Below, in pieces: positions 36,188-50,409 of a stretch of 64,000 bases of DNA (within the stretch, counting starts at the first letter, position 1; every line of letters starts with the position of its first letter). The stretch covers positions 854,501 to 918,500 of the forward strand of contig NC_135571.1 in NCBI RefSeq assembly GCF_964340395.1, in the 5' to 3' direction. Origin of the DNA: Glandiceps talaboti. Taxonomy: Eukaryota > Hemichordata > Enteropneusta > Spengelidae. The position numbers and the translations under genes were made by a program. The notes beneath the pieces were generated by a model. That model had not been told where the DNA came from and searched no databases. It was given only the letters and a program-made list of their open reading frames with translations.

Positions 36188-36632
36188 GTCCTATTGATTC
36201 TTAGAACTATGAACAATCTATTCTCCAAGACGTATCTTATAGTGGTTTAGAAGTCTGATAGGTCTGAACAACACAACGTATCTTATAGTGGTTTAGAAGT
36301 CTGATAGGGCTGAACAACACAATGTATCTTCGTATTGTAGAGGTATCGTACATTGCATTAGTTTCCAATTTACTGTTCCAAAGAAACTACATTGTACTGT
36401 CCTATTGATTCTTAGAACTATGAACAATCTATTCTCCAAGACGTATCTTATAGTGGTTTAGAAGTCTGATAGGTCTGAACAACACAACGTATCTTATAGT
36501 GGTTTAGAAGTCTGATAGGGCTGAACAACACGATGTATCTTCGTATCGTAGAGGTATCGTACATTGCATTAGTTTCCAATTTACTGTTCCAAAGAAACTA
36601 CATTGTACTGTCCTATTGATTCTTAGAACTAT
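36185..36632. repeat. 211-bp tandem duplication with nested 46-bp repeat
   Basis: ACTGTCCTATTGATTCTTAG recurs at 36185, 36396 and 36607, exactly 211 bp apart. Within each unit ACGTATCTTATAGTGGTTTA plus GAAGTCTGATAGG is itself duplicated. Each unit includes the right arm of the inverted-repeat element at 36010, so that arm is present three times. A lone copy of ACTGTCCTATTGATTCTTAG also occurs at about 61537. Confidence 0.88.
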
Positions 36633-37034
36633 GAAAAATACATAATGTAATTGAATACTCACAATTTCATAAATACGTAACCCAGTTACATGCATGCATG
36701 CAATAGTCTAAATACAGCTTCTTGGCTAAGACTGATTACGTTCAGCATAGCAGGGATTGACCATTATAATGAGAGTTTCATCGGAACCATGGCAACACAT
36801 TAAATTGACATTTACAAAAGGTGTGACTGACAGAAAACCTTGATGAAACCTGAATGATTTCCAATTCATTGACGATTAAGTTTAACAATAACTGATAATG
36901 CATTTATCATTTCTATCAAGTTAATCGCTCTAATCTTATTTATTTAGTATACTCAAGGGAATTATTAAAAGTTAAACCACATGTTTTTAATAAATCTTTA
37001 ACTATAGATATAAGGTAGATTCTTACTATATTGG

Positions 37035-37187
37035 ACAGATCCAGATTGGATATATGTAAATATTTTTTTCAGTCAACGTTTCGTAGACATTTGGAACAGT
37101 TTACCACAATGGGTTATTGCTAATTCATCAGTTAATCATTTTAAAGCGTGTATTGATAACCACCTCAGAACAGTAAGGGGTCTTTAA
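37035..37187 (+). pseudogene. LINE reverse transcriptase C-terminal fragment 2
   Basis: After a T7 run the frame reads FFSQRFVDIWNSLPQWV and then VNHFKACIDNHLR to a TAA at 37185. The WNxLP motif followed by a FK-x-x-(I/L)D-x-H helix is the standard end of many non-LTR retrotransposon proteins. Upstream RSRLDICKYFF lies in another frame, so a one-base frameshift at the T run has killed it. It is 5'-truncated. It differs in type from the fragments at 32.1 and 42.6 kb. Confidence 0.75.
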
Positions 37188-37849
37188 AAGCCTAAATGGC
37201 TTCCTACCCCATGTAAATTCATAGTAAATATATTGAGCTTTCTAAGCCTATATAATACAAACACAGCTTTTGAAAGCACTTCATTAACATTTATTAATTA
37301 ATAAATTTTTATGAAATATAGGTTATTTTGTTATTCAGTGTTAAGAGACAATGTCACTCAAGCTCAATAAATGAAATTCATTCGTGTAAGACAAAAAATC
37401 CCCCCCCCCCTCCCCTTAAACGACTGCTCACAAGTGTGACATCAGCATGTTTAAGTATTATGTAGACCATGATGAAATTTATAGCGGTCACACAACTACG
37501 ATCACAATGTAAAAACTCAACACTGTATATCACATTAGAATATTACATGTAAATTTTGTATCACCGTACTGTGTTTATCTGTTTTCTTATTAATGTAAAC
37601 AATTGTTGTTTGTTATTTTCTGACTATGTAATCAGTGTTAATTTGAGCAACTACAGTCACAACATTTTTTATGATATGCAATTCGATGCTTTTGAAATTG
37701 AGTGGCTAGACTTGATTAGTTTTCCAAAAACTATTTTCTAGTCTCTCACCCACAACTTGAAATCATTTTCCTTTTGGATGTTATCATTTATTTCTTTTCT
37801 GTATGTTTATTTCTTGTGGGGAATAAATTTCACTTTCAATTTCAAGTAA
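37188..37849 (+). other. Unannotated; possible LINE 3' UTR and tail
   Basis: This AT-rich stretch follows the LINE fragment. There is a C-rich run at 37390-37405 (C10 then TCCCC), and a TTGTGGGGAATAAATTTCAC at about 37815 that resembles a retroelement terminus. Nothing firm. Confidence 0.3.
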
Positions 37850-37890
37850 AGTTTATCAACTTATCAACATCTCAGTAGTAAATACAGTTC
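37850..37890 (+). repeat. Dispersed repeat D, partial copy
   Basis: AGTAAAGTTTATCAACTTAT and CAACATCTCAGTAGTAAATA match the reverse complement of 26740-26790 almost perfectly, then diverge. Confidence 0.55.
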
Positions 37891-38297
37891 AGTTTGATAT
37901 TTGTAAGTCAAGTCAGAGCTTCTGATTATAACCAGGCACATTTCCATAATAAATATATCTAAAAAAAATTGCACAAAATCTTCTCAAATTGTTGAATGTT
38001 CAACATACATCTTACATGTATATAGCTACATAGAAACAAGTTGAAAGTGTCACAAGATAACGAGCCTTTCAATCAAATGAAAATACTTCCATGAAACCTT
38101 ACTAATCTATCTGTTATAGATGTTCGATGCATGCCTTCTAGTTATACCATTACAATTACCTTATAATTTTGTTACAACAGTTGATTGCCTAGTATGGATT
38201 CCTCAACAATTTTTGAATGTATAAAAAAATTAAGTCATCGTCGGATCATTTATAGATATCTTATTACCAGGTTGAGTTTTGTCAATTGCAAGTCATG

Positions 38298-38900
38298 GTT
38301 ACATTTGCTATATTTATAGTTACATTTACTACAGTCATTTACATTTGCTACATTTATAGTTACATTTGCTACATTTATAGTTACATTTACTACAGTCATT
38401 TACATTTGCTACATTTATAGTTACATTTACTACAGTCATTTACATTTGCTACATTTATAGTTACATTTGCTACATTTATAGTTACATTTGCTACATTTAT
38501 AGTTACATTTGCTACATTTATAGTTACATTTGCTACATTTATAGTTACATTTACTACAGTCATTTACATTTGCTACATTTATAGTTACATTTACTACTGT
38601 ACAGTCATTTACATTTGCTACATTTATAGTTACATTTGCTACATTTATAGTTACATTTACTACAGTCATTTACATTTGCTACATTTATAGTTACATTTGC
38701 TACATTTATAGTTACATTTACTACAGTCATTTACATTTGCTACATTTATAGTTACATTTACTACAGTCATTTACATTTGCTACATTTATAGTTACATTTA
38801 CTACAGTCATTTACATTTGCTACATTTATAGTTACATTTGCTACATTTATAGTTACATTTGCTACATTTATAGTTACATTTGCTACATTTATAGTTACAG
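38298..38900. repeat. 21/40-bp minisatellite
   Basis: The basic unit GTTACATTTGCTACATTTAT+A (21 bp) is interspersed with a 19-bp variant GTTACATTTACTACAGTCA, giving a 40-bp compound unit. About 28 basic units in total. The Asn/Val- and Cys/Lys-rich minus-strand frame is a by-product. Confidence 0.93.
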
Positions 38901-39919
38901 TTTGTACAGTAAGTAGAATAGTACATAGCGACTTTTAACTACACAGTATACAATCTTGCCCAAAACATATAAACTCAGCTTGTGCCCCTTAATATTACCT
39001 TTATGACTAAGATGCATTCAAAACATTTACTAGTTATTTCATATTATTTAAGCCAAGTAAGAAAGTGATTGAAACTACGACAAACAATTTTTATGATAGT
39101 GAGAATTGCATCACAGCTGGTTTAATTTTCATTTTATTGACAGGGTGCATTACAAAACTTATGATTCAGTTTCATATTTGTAAGACAAATTACAGAATCT
39201 GTTTGATAATAATGAGTTATGCTGATATCAAAGAAAGTTGTACTACTTTGAATTAAATTGGTTAAAATATTCAAATTCCAACCTTTTCAATTGGAGAAAG
39301 ACTTTTTGAGCCATCCAAAGTCTCCACCTGTCCCCTTTTAATCAGTGACTGTCTTCAATACAATCTCATCCAACCCATTAAATGTGAACCTAAATCCTAT
39401 TCAAATGTCAGGAGTCTTGAACTACCAATTAAAGTACTTGAATCAGTCCAGATATTATAGCTTCATTACAATATCCAATCACAGAACAAGGCTAGTTGTG
39501 ACCTTTGTCATAAATGCTGAAATTATTGAAGTGATCAGGATTTGATAAAAGGATTTCTTAGAATTTAATTGCAATGTATTCAAAGAGTTTACCTGATTCT
39601 CTCTGACTGTCAAAAGAAATTTTCTGGTCCATTGATCAGGATAATGTTTTTAATCTCTTTGCTTAAGAACAGAATAAAGCTTATTTCATGTAGGGATCAA
39701 GAAGCATGTCATTCATTCACAAGAAAAACACATCCTGAAAACCCAATTTTTTGAAGTTCAGTATGGAGTAGAAGTTTTTAATTTTCTCTCTCTCTGCTTT
39801 GTATATGGCACTTTTACTATCTTTCATTTTTATTTCTTTGCATGACATATTTTAGTACTTTATTGTATGACAACTTTTAGTATTTTATTGATTGGTACCA
39901 TTTATATTCAATCGTCTTT
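38901..39919. other. Unannotated stretch
   Basis: Three open frames of 61-66 codons show no domain. Nothing supported. Confidence 0.4.
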
Positions 39920-39924
39920 ATTAT

Positions 39925-39977
39925 GTAAAGAGCACTGAAACTTAGTGCAGTACGCTTTTAAGAAATTAAAATAATAT

Positions 39978-40044
<67 letters not shown>
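39925..40044 (+). mobile_element. Possible LINE 3' end with AAT tail
   Basis: GTAAAGAGCACTGAAACTTA, GTGCAGTACGCTTTTAAGAA and ATTAAAATAATATTAT run into about 24 AAT units (39979-40044). A GCGCTTTA-like motif followed by a simple trinucleotide tail is a common LINE 3' end and is also present at 42936-42984. The microsatellite itself is certain; the LINE origin is inference. Confidence 0.45.
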
Positions 40045-40265
40045 TTAAATAAGATCAGCTAGGTCTGGACTGTCTAGATTTCAATGTTTATTTTTCAAGT
40101 TGAACTGTAAGACATGTTACACCAGCCATACTGCAAGCATGTATGAACCATCAGCTTTACAATAATTCTGAAAAAAAAAACTAACTTGCACAAGTTATTT
40201 TCATTTATTTTGAACTCACTATCATCACTTAGAATTATAAGACACTACATACATCACTGCTTACA

Positions 40266-40745
40266 CCATGCAAAAGCCATGTTGGATAAAAAAATATAGA
40301 ATTTATACCCTGGTCATTCTACATCATGACAAAATGCATCTACGTCATGGCAACGTGTGTCTAGGTCACTAGTACTACTGTGTTCGAAATATGGGTTAAA
40401 ATGTTCAAAATTGCCATTACTTTCCTCAGTTTTTCTTTGATGTTACTTGGTGCTGGTATGATTATGTTATTCTCCAATATTTATCTTCATATCATACATC
40501 ACATCCCATCATACCCCATGGCTTTGACAATTGATTACATTATATACAAATATATTCAACTACTAGTTTACACCTGTGCATCTAAGTCATCTGCTGATTA
40601 AACCTTGGGGTATAAATTGTACCAGCCAAAGTGTCATTTTTTTTCATATTTCTCTAATTTCGTAATCCTTGTGATATGTTTATGATGGTACTAATTACGG
40701 TAAGTCACCTGAGGGACCATGACTGGTTGAGTGGCTAATTAATAC
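40266..40745 (+). repeat. PAL block A, copy 3, with degraded palindrome
   Basis: ACCATGCAAAAGCCATGTTG, AATATAGAATTTATACCCTG, GTCATTCTACATCATGAC, GTTCGAAATATGGGTTAAAA and TGTTCAAAATTGCCATTACT define block A. A faint PAL-like core (AAGTCACCTGAGGGACCATG, ACTGGTTGAGTGG) follows at 40699-40735. Confidence 0.5.
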
Positions 40746-41478
40746 TAATAGTCCACAACACATTCAGTGACAAAGTAGTTTTCCAATATTCAATGAAAAA
40801 TTTTGTTTATCTTCTCTATATTTCCCTGTGGAACAATAAAATATTTCATTAGTATGCCAGTTGCACTTTGAACAAAACTGGGCATTACGGGTAATATATG
40901 CAAACTTCAATATACAATATTGTCTTGTTCTCACCCTATTTTTGTTTCCCCACAAAAAATACGTGAGTTCTTATTTTTGTACAAACTGTTTTTGAATGTT
41001 TAAAGATAGCAAATTTATCAACAAACAGAACCAAAATGTAAAGTCGGCCATTTTGTGCCCCGAATGACTCTGTTGTGGCTTTAACAAGAGAAAAACATTT
41101 TGCAAAACAAACATGAATATGCTATTATAACTATTTAATGAATAATAAATTATATAAGCTAATCAAGAGAAATCAATCATTCTATGATCATAAACTCAAG
41201 AGAAAGTTAATCATAAAAAAAATATAAAGTAAATTACCATGAAAAAATATCTAAGAAATGTGTATCTCGATCCTTCTACAGAAAATAATTGATATTAGAA
41301 CCAATGGAAATGTATATTCAAAAACTCGTGAGTTACAAAAGCATGATTTGAAAACGACAATTTCACAAAACCCAGTACACTGGTGAGACTTGTCTGAATT
41401 GAAGAAGTGAGAGTACAAGTCACATTGACTTGTGGGTAAAATACTGTAGAGTGCAACAGAGGCACCACCATCACCCAA

Positions 41479-41726
41479 TAGGGAACTTGCAATCCAGACT
41501 GAGCATGCTCAGACGCAAAGGACTATGGGATTATCTGTGGTTATCGTAATACCTAATCAGGAGCTACTGATAAAATAAACCTCCCTCAATGGTCAGGGCA
41601 ACTATGAATTGATCATTTGTGGTTAAAAACAATGTAATATTATTGTTTACAATACTATTTGATTAGTATTTATTGTCACATTTCCCATGATGTAACATTC
41701 AACATGGCGGGTTTGCAAGTTCCCTA
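41479..41726. mobile_element. TA-flanked MITE, copy 1
   Basis: The element 41481-41724 has inverted ends GGGAACTTGCAA and TTGCAAGTTCCC, each bounded by TA, with CATGTTGAAT/ACATTCAACATG and ATGGGA/TCCCAT motifs inside. A second copy in opposite orientation lies at 55495-55741. The TA boundary suggests a Tc1/mariner-type target. It is non-coding; the 65-75 codon minus-strand frames that overlap its left end are chance. Confidence 0.75.
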
Positions 41727-42642
41727 TTCTGACATCTGCCACCTTTCACAACGATAGTTTTAATTTGTGTCCATCTAAAGAAGCCGAAACTTTGATTGCA
41801 GCTGTAGCATCAGACTGTACTTCATCAAAATTCTATTCATGGTGATGATTTTATCGATACCTCTCACACTCTGTATTGCATGACCCGTGACTGCATTGAC
41901 AAATTCGACATTTTTATGAGTATACTTAAAGTTTCCCTGTAGCCTGTTGTGTTTTTTTTTATAGTTTTCATATCATTGGTTATGACACTTTTGGGAATTC
42001 ACACATGAAGTACAAGTATTCAATAAAGAGTTATGTGATATGAATAATATGAAAACAATTCTTCATCAAGTACGCTAGTCTTTGTTGATTTTCTATTAAA
42101 ATTTCAACTGAGTTTCACTCATGTTTGCAGTTAGTGTTTTCATTATGGGCCATAAGTAGGTAAAATATACCTTAGGCACCTGTGGGTACATAATCAAAAA
42201 CCATTTTTGTATTTAGGAATTCAAGTATTTGAATTAATTTCCATTACAATAAAAGAAAGGACTATGAAGATGCCTGACTTCCCTGGTCATTTTTAACACC
42301 AGAGTAATAACAGTTTACCTTTTTACTAGTATTTTTTTAATATCAAGACATTTTTAACAGTTTTTTTAACAGCTTTTAAAAAAGTGTACTTTTGTCGTCT
42401 TTTACTTTTGTTTGTTTTTCCTGTCAGTTGGACAGGACATTGTGATTATTTTTAATGTAATGCGTTTTATAAGAAATAAGCCTGATAATGATCATGATTA
42501 TGATTATGATAATATGATTTTCTTATGGTTAGGATAAATCTACCTGAGGTGACCTTTCTACAGGTACCCTAGATATAGTAGTACGACTCTGTATTACTTT
42601 TATCACAATTCCCCCTTTCCGTTACCATGGTTAAGTTGAATG

Positions 42643-42984
42643 ATAGCCGCTTTTGCTGTCTGTGGTCTGAGACTGTGGAATTCCATTCCAGAAGAGTTTA
42701 AATGTTTAGATGAAGTGGAACAATTTAAAAGACAGTTGTAGATACACCATTTTTTAAAACTTTCTTACAACTCTTAACAGTTGATTTTCCCCGTTATGTG
42801 TTTTTTAAACCCTAGGCCTCTTTTTAGAGGAATTGTTTTAATTCACTAATTATACCTGGTGTGTATTAATTGTTTTTTATGATACTTTTAATGTCTCGTT
42901 CAACTTATTGTGCAATGCTTTTGAATATTTTCTAAATAGAGAAAGCGCTTTAGAAATGAACTAAATGTTAAATGTTAAACGTTA
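42643..42984 (+). pseudogene. LINE reverse transcriptase C-terminal fragment 3
   Basis: Frame 42643-42741 reads AAFAVCGLRLWNSIPEEF, then VEQFKRQL and a TAG. This is the F(A/S)VxGxRLWNS(L/I)P...FK(R/K)xL ending found in CR1/L2-like non-LTR elements. The expected following LKTHLF-type residues are beyond the stop and altered. The 3' end, GAGAAAGCGCTTTAGAAATG followed by TAAATGT repeats (to about 42984), is also CR1/L2-like. It is 5'-truncated and dead. Confidence 0.78.
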
Positions 42985-43398
42985 GGTTTACACACCTTGG
43001 TGAATTCACAGATAATTGCTTACAATAAGCATAATACATTAATCAAGGTTGCGATATATTCCATCAGTTCTCTCATTGAATTTACTTGTAATAATGAATC
43101 TAATTATATGTCTATGTGACAGCCATCTCTAGCTCTGTGATGATTGTAATAAACAATACCGTGTAAAGTCCATCAGTCAATGTTTTTTGTCAAGGAAACA
43201 CACTTACATAAAAATGATTGACATTTATTCATCGCATTTAAATCTTAGTGTTAGATTTATTACAAAGATGAAAAACCCTTGAAATTTGCTGTCCAGACAC
43301 ACACGGAAAACCTGCCTATATCCATGGAATGACACATTAAGGCAACCTGTATAAGGATCGGTACAAGAACGAAATAAGAACTAATTAAAAATAATATT

Positions 43399-43519
43399 TC
43401 ATACACAAGTTCTCTTCTTCCACTTTTGATTGAGAAATAGACATGTTCGATTGAGAAACATGTCTGTTTCTAAACATGTTTCTCAATCAAAAGTGGAAGA
43501 ACAGAACTCGTGTATGAAT
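43399..43519. repeat. Near-perfect palindrome, about 45-bp arms
   Basis: TTCATACACAAGTTCTCTTC, TTCCACTTTTGATTGAGAAA and TAGACATGT pair with ACATGTTTCTCAATCAAAAG, TGGAAGAACAGAACTCGTGT and ATGAA. The centre holds a second copy of GATTGAGAAACATGT. It is 121 bp and may be a small foldback element. No second copy is seen in the window. Confidence 0.82.
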
Positions 43520-43634
43520 CTTCGATTATAATTTATGTAATTTTTATAACATAATAACGAAGTAGAAAATTACTGGTAAAAGTTAAATATAATCAGTATT
43601 TTATTCCTATTTTAGCGTAGTTTTTGCTGCATAT

Positions 43635-43745
43635 TTAAAGGGTACTCATAGTATTGTACTTACTGAAGCATACTAAATTACTACTTGCAATTGAATGAAC
43701 TCAAACCTGGTATTAAGATAAACCCATAAACGATCTGATGACATA
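43635..43745 (+). repeat. Single-copy relative of the 56-bp array
   Basis: GGGTACTCATAGTATTGTAC, TTACTGAAGCATACTAAATT, ACTACTTGCAATTGAATGAA and CTCAAACCTGGTATTAAGAT parallel the last unit and right flank of the array at 51227-52250 (ACTCACAGTATTCTACTTAC, TGATGTATACTT, CTGAACTCAAACAAACCTGG, TATAAGGATA). Confidence 0.7.
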
Positions 43746-44002
43746 ATTTATCATAGGTGTCAAAAAATGTTCAGGATATCCATACTATGCAATCAAGTGT
43801 TCTAACAATGTCAGAAAGACAATTTTTATTGTAATGTTATAGAAGACATGCATCAAAATTAACATTATATTAGAATGTAATTTTCTTTCACCAGAGTATT
43901 GTAAGATGAGCATAAACTCAGTTAGTGCCACATTAACTCTTTCCAATGATTATACATGTATACAAATATATATACACAAGCATGCAAGCTGATAATACAT
44001 GG

Positions 44003-44061
44003 CACATGCACATGCACACACACACACACAGACAGACACAGACACAGACACAGACACAGAG
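44003..44061. repeat. CA then CAGACA microsatellite
   Basis: A short CA run followed by GACACA hexamers. Confidence 0.88.
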
Positions 44062-44128
44062 AAACAAATGTACTATAAGAATATCTGTCATTGTAACTTA
44101 CTCATTTAGTTTAATGTTATAGTTACAA

Positions 44129-44673
44129 TTGTTAATTTCCTAATGAAAACAAGCTGTCGAACCCCAAAATGATGAAGAGAAGGGTGCTTTTCAGGAAAAT
44201 GTTTTGCCAAGGTGCATTTTGCCTTAAGTTATAGGCTGTAATAATTCAATTTGATGCTTGTAGGTTTCGTAATTTTCAGAAAAGTATTTGTCAGCACTAT
44301 CATGTAACCCAGTTATTCTCGTTATACTTTCATAGATGTTGTCAAAAATTGCAAAGTAATTTTATAATCAAACAATGATTGCACTAACGACAACGCTACA
44401 GGAAAAAGATAGCTGACAACTCAGGAAATTGAAAATTTCTTACATGCAATAATATACCCTGTAGTGCATTAGACCATACTAAATTACTAGATATATGAAA
44501 CTATTTCTCATTTTTTGGGTCAATTATTTCAAATAATTTTCTGAAATTATGAAACCTACAAGCATCAGCCTATAACTTAAGGCATAATGCACTTTGGCAA
44601 AACATTTTCCTGAAAAGCACCCTTCTCTTCATCATTTTGGGGTTCGACAGCTAGTTTTCAAGGAAATTAACAA
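44129..44673. mobile_element. 545-bp foldback element
   Basis: The left arm (44129 to about 44285) begins TTGTTAATTTCC and contains GTCGAACCCCAAAATGATGA, AGAGAAGGGTGCTTTTCAGG and AAAATGTTTTGCCAA. The right arm (about 44530-44673) carries the exact inverse (TTGGCAAAACATTTTCCTGA, CCTTCTCTTCATCATTTTGG) and ends GGAAATTAACAA. Arms of about 145 bp enclose about 245 bp of AT-rich non-coding interior. I see no clear target-site duplication. A long-TIR foldback or MITE is the best reading. Confidence 0.85.
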
Positions 44674-44705
44674 CTTCTTATTTTTCTGTAGAGTTCACAC
44701 AATAT

Positions 44706-44742
44706 TTGGCGGCCATATTGGATTTGGTGGCCATATTGGATC
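44706..44742. repeat. Doubled GGCCATATTGGAT motif
   Basis: GGCGGCCATATTGGATTTGG and TGGCCATATTGGATCC lie in tandem. GGCCATATT matches the core recognised by YY1-type zinc-finger proteins, but with no promoter context this is only a pattern. Confidence 0.4.
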
Positions 44743-45194
44743 CTAAAATGGCTAAATTTTGATATCATTTTGATCTCTATTTAAAGATATGTATAGTGAC
44801 TGAGAATAGGTTGGATTTCTCTTGAACAAGGTATCAACAAGTATAATAAAATGATTATTTCTCAGGCACATTCTACATTCAAAGGTATTCACTGTATTTT
44901 TGATATGAGTGCACAAATTTGAATATAACATAAATGTCACCCAATAGCAATATGTTAAAGTTGCTTGTACATGTCTCAAATGGTGGTTTTTTGGGTTTTT
45001 TTTAAATCTGACTGGTCTTAGTAATGAAACTTTTCACAATTTCAGTTTCTTCACCTCACTGTTGACATTATGACGTACAACATCCATGTTGCCATTGTTG
45101 TTTGTCTTACTGTGTCAATTCTTTTACTTCCCCCTGCAGATACATTGTATAATGCAACATTGCTTATTAAAACTTACTAAGTTAGATTTGAAAG

Positions 45195-45330
45195 TGAAAA
45201 CTGTATTGTGATTGGTTGTTGGTTGTTTAGGAAACTGTATTGTGATTGGCTGACACACTTACAAGGTAGATTGGAAGGAGAAAACTGTATTTTGATTGGC
45301 TAATTGTAAATAGTAAACCCTGTAGTGATT
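45195..45330. repeat. Degenerate tandem repeat with ATTGG motifs
   Basis: GAAAACTGTATTGTGATTGG and close variants occur four times (45195-45330), each ending in GATTGG, an inverted CCAAT. Units are spaced irregularly. Confidence 0.65.
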
Positions 45331-48619
<3,289 letters not shown>

Positions 48620-48706
48620 GGTATTTTAATGTATAAGATTATATGTAGGTTTTTCTGTGTTGTTTCAAGACAAATTTTCCCCGTGAGGGATAATAAAGTA
48701 AAATAG
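48620..48706 (+). mobile_element. Probable LINE 3' tail
   Basis: CAAGACAAATTTTCCCCGTG followed by AGGGATAATAAAGTAAAAT is the conventional TTTCCC...GGGATAATAAAGT ending of many non-LTR elements. The upstream 350 bp may be its 3' untranslated region, but no reverse transcriptase motif is visible. Confidence 0.5.
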
Positions 48707-48854
48707 CAATGAATTACAACTGGTAACACTCAAGTAAAACATTTGCATGATTTTCCACAATCATTTATATCATCCATATCAAGTGTACAAGTATAATGTT
48801 TCAATTGATTTAATTATCAGCCCAGTATGTGGTGTCTCTCAGTGTAATCAATCT

Positions 48855-49100
48855 GTAAACGATGTTAGCAGTGCAAAGTAAGTAAATAGTCATTGACTAG
48901 TGTGTAAACAATGTTAGCAGTGCAAAGTAAGTAAATAGTCATTGACTAGAGTGTAAACAATCTTTGCAGTGCAAAGTAAGTAAATAGTCATTGACTAGAG
49001 TGTAAACAATCTTTGCAGTGCAAAGTAAGTAAATAGTCATTGACTGGAGTGTAAACAATGTTAGCAGTGCAAACTATGTAGTCAATGACTAGAGTGTAAA
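48855..49100. repeat. 49-bp minisatellite, 5 units
   Basis: Units of GTGTAAACAATGTTAGCAGT, GCAAAGTAAGTAAATAGTCA and TTGACTAG, with GTTAGCAG/CTTTGCAG variants. The last unit reads GTCAATGACTAG, an inverted form of the junction. Confidence 0.9.
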
Positions 49101-49870
49101 CATAGATGTCATACAACATTGTCTAGACCTCACTAAAAGTTAAATAATTATAGTCATGACTTCCATGCTATCATTCACTTATCTATCTGTTTAGTGAACA
49201 GAAAACACTTTTGACAAATTGACTACATTAGAAAGGCTACATACTAGGCTTATAATGAAAGCAATTGAAAGGGTATACTTTTACACTTGGTATGACTGCT
49301 ATCAATGAGTGTGACACATGGAGAGAGTGCTTTACATCAGTGTATTCAATTACTAGGGTAGTTGTGGTTGATGAAAATATTAAATGTCCCTATGGAAATA
49401 CTATGTTAAAATTAACTTTGGTGTTTTTCAGTTAGATTCCCCTATGGAAGTTAAGAATGTGGGGTTTGTATGTTATTTTTTTTTATTCACCTTTGGGGAT
49501 ACACTAAGAATTTGACTATCTGTCTGTTAAATTCCTCTTGAAAATACTAAAAATAACTTGACTTTTGTCAAATACATTCCATTATGGAAATATCAATTTA
49601 ACAATAACTTGACTTTTTGGCCAAAATAGACCATTATGGTCACCCTATTATGTTTATGTTTCTCATTACTTTTCAATGGCAACAATGGGTTAGTCAGTCA
49701 ATCTATAAAAAAAGAGTACAAAAACACAAAATCATCATCATATTTTGCTGCCTCTACATTTCTTCCTCTCTATCTTCATTTCATTGGATTCCTGGTAACA
49801 AGCCCTTTCTCAGCTTCTCTACACAATTGCATGTTCTCGGCCCCAAACTTGAATAACTTCCATCATAAAA
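49101..49870. other. Unannotated stretch
   Basis: A degenerate repeat of CCNTATGGAAAT...TAACTTTGG/TAACTTGACTTTT appears about four times between 49385 and 49640. Two overlapping frames of 79-95 codons at 49617-49923 have no domain. Confidence 0.4.
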
Positions 49871-50081
49871 GAAATTCTCTGTTTGTGAACAAATGTTGTC
49901 ATCGCCATCATAACTGTATGTAGATGATGTCGACAGTCCAGACACTTGCTTATTCTTGCCAGAGAGGGTGCTGTTTCACAAAATATTAGAGGTGGTGAAA
50001 ATATAAAATATTTTTTTAATTTTGATGTTGAAGCTGAAAAATTAGGTTGGTCAGGTAATGAGACACAGAAAAAAAATACGA
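49871..50081 (-). repeat. Dispersed repeat, copy 2 (pair at 1030-1224)
   Basis: The reverse complement matches 1030-1224 at both ends, with an inserted AT-rich stretch around 49982-50018. The frame that is open in copy 1 stops after a short similar peptide here. Confidence 0.6.
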
Positions 50082-50409
50082 TTGCCCCAAGAGAAGTATG
50101 ATTATTATCATTTGTATGGCAGCTGCCTTATGAATATTTGCAGAAGTGTGAACCTTAGGATATGAAAAGTGGAAATCTAGTACAATTACAATATACATAG
50201 ATATCCATACAGACCTAAGAGGAACCCCTGGAATGTACAGTAACTTTACAAAATACCTAGAAGATGTACTATCAGGTAGATTTTACCTACTTAACAAATT
50301 TGAGTGGACATCACTGATTGTCTGAATATGTATTCTGCAAAGAGACAGAGAGACGGTAATAAAGTCATACACTATGCAGGTTGCCAAGTCTTAATCACAG
50401 ATTCCTTTA

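Noticed and set aside
40764-40955. Minus-strand frame with CSKCNWH, possibly a LINE knuckle
   Set aside because: The Cys/His spacing does not continue as in the true LINE end at 32.1 kb, and no 3' tail follows.
44160-44175. TCGAACCCC in the foldback arm as a tRNA-like B-box
   Set aside because: There is no matching acceptor stem, anticodon arm or A-box at the right distance.
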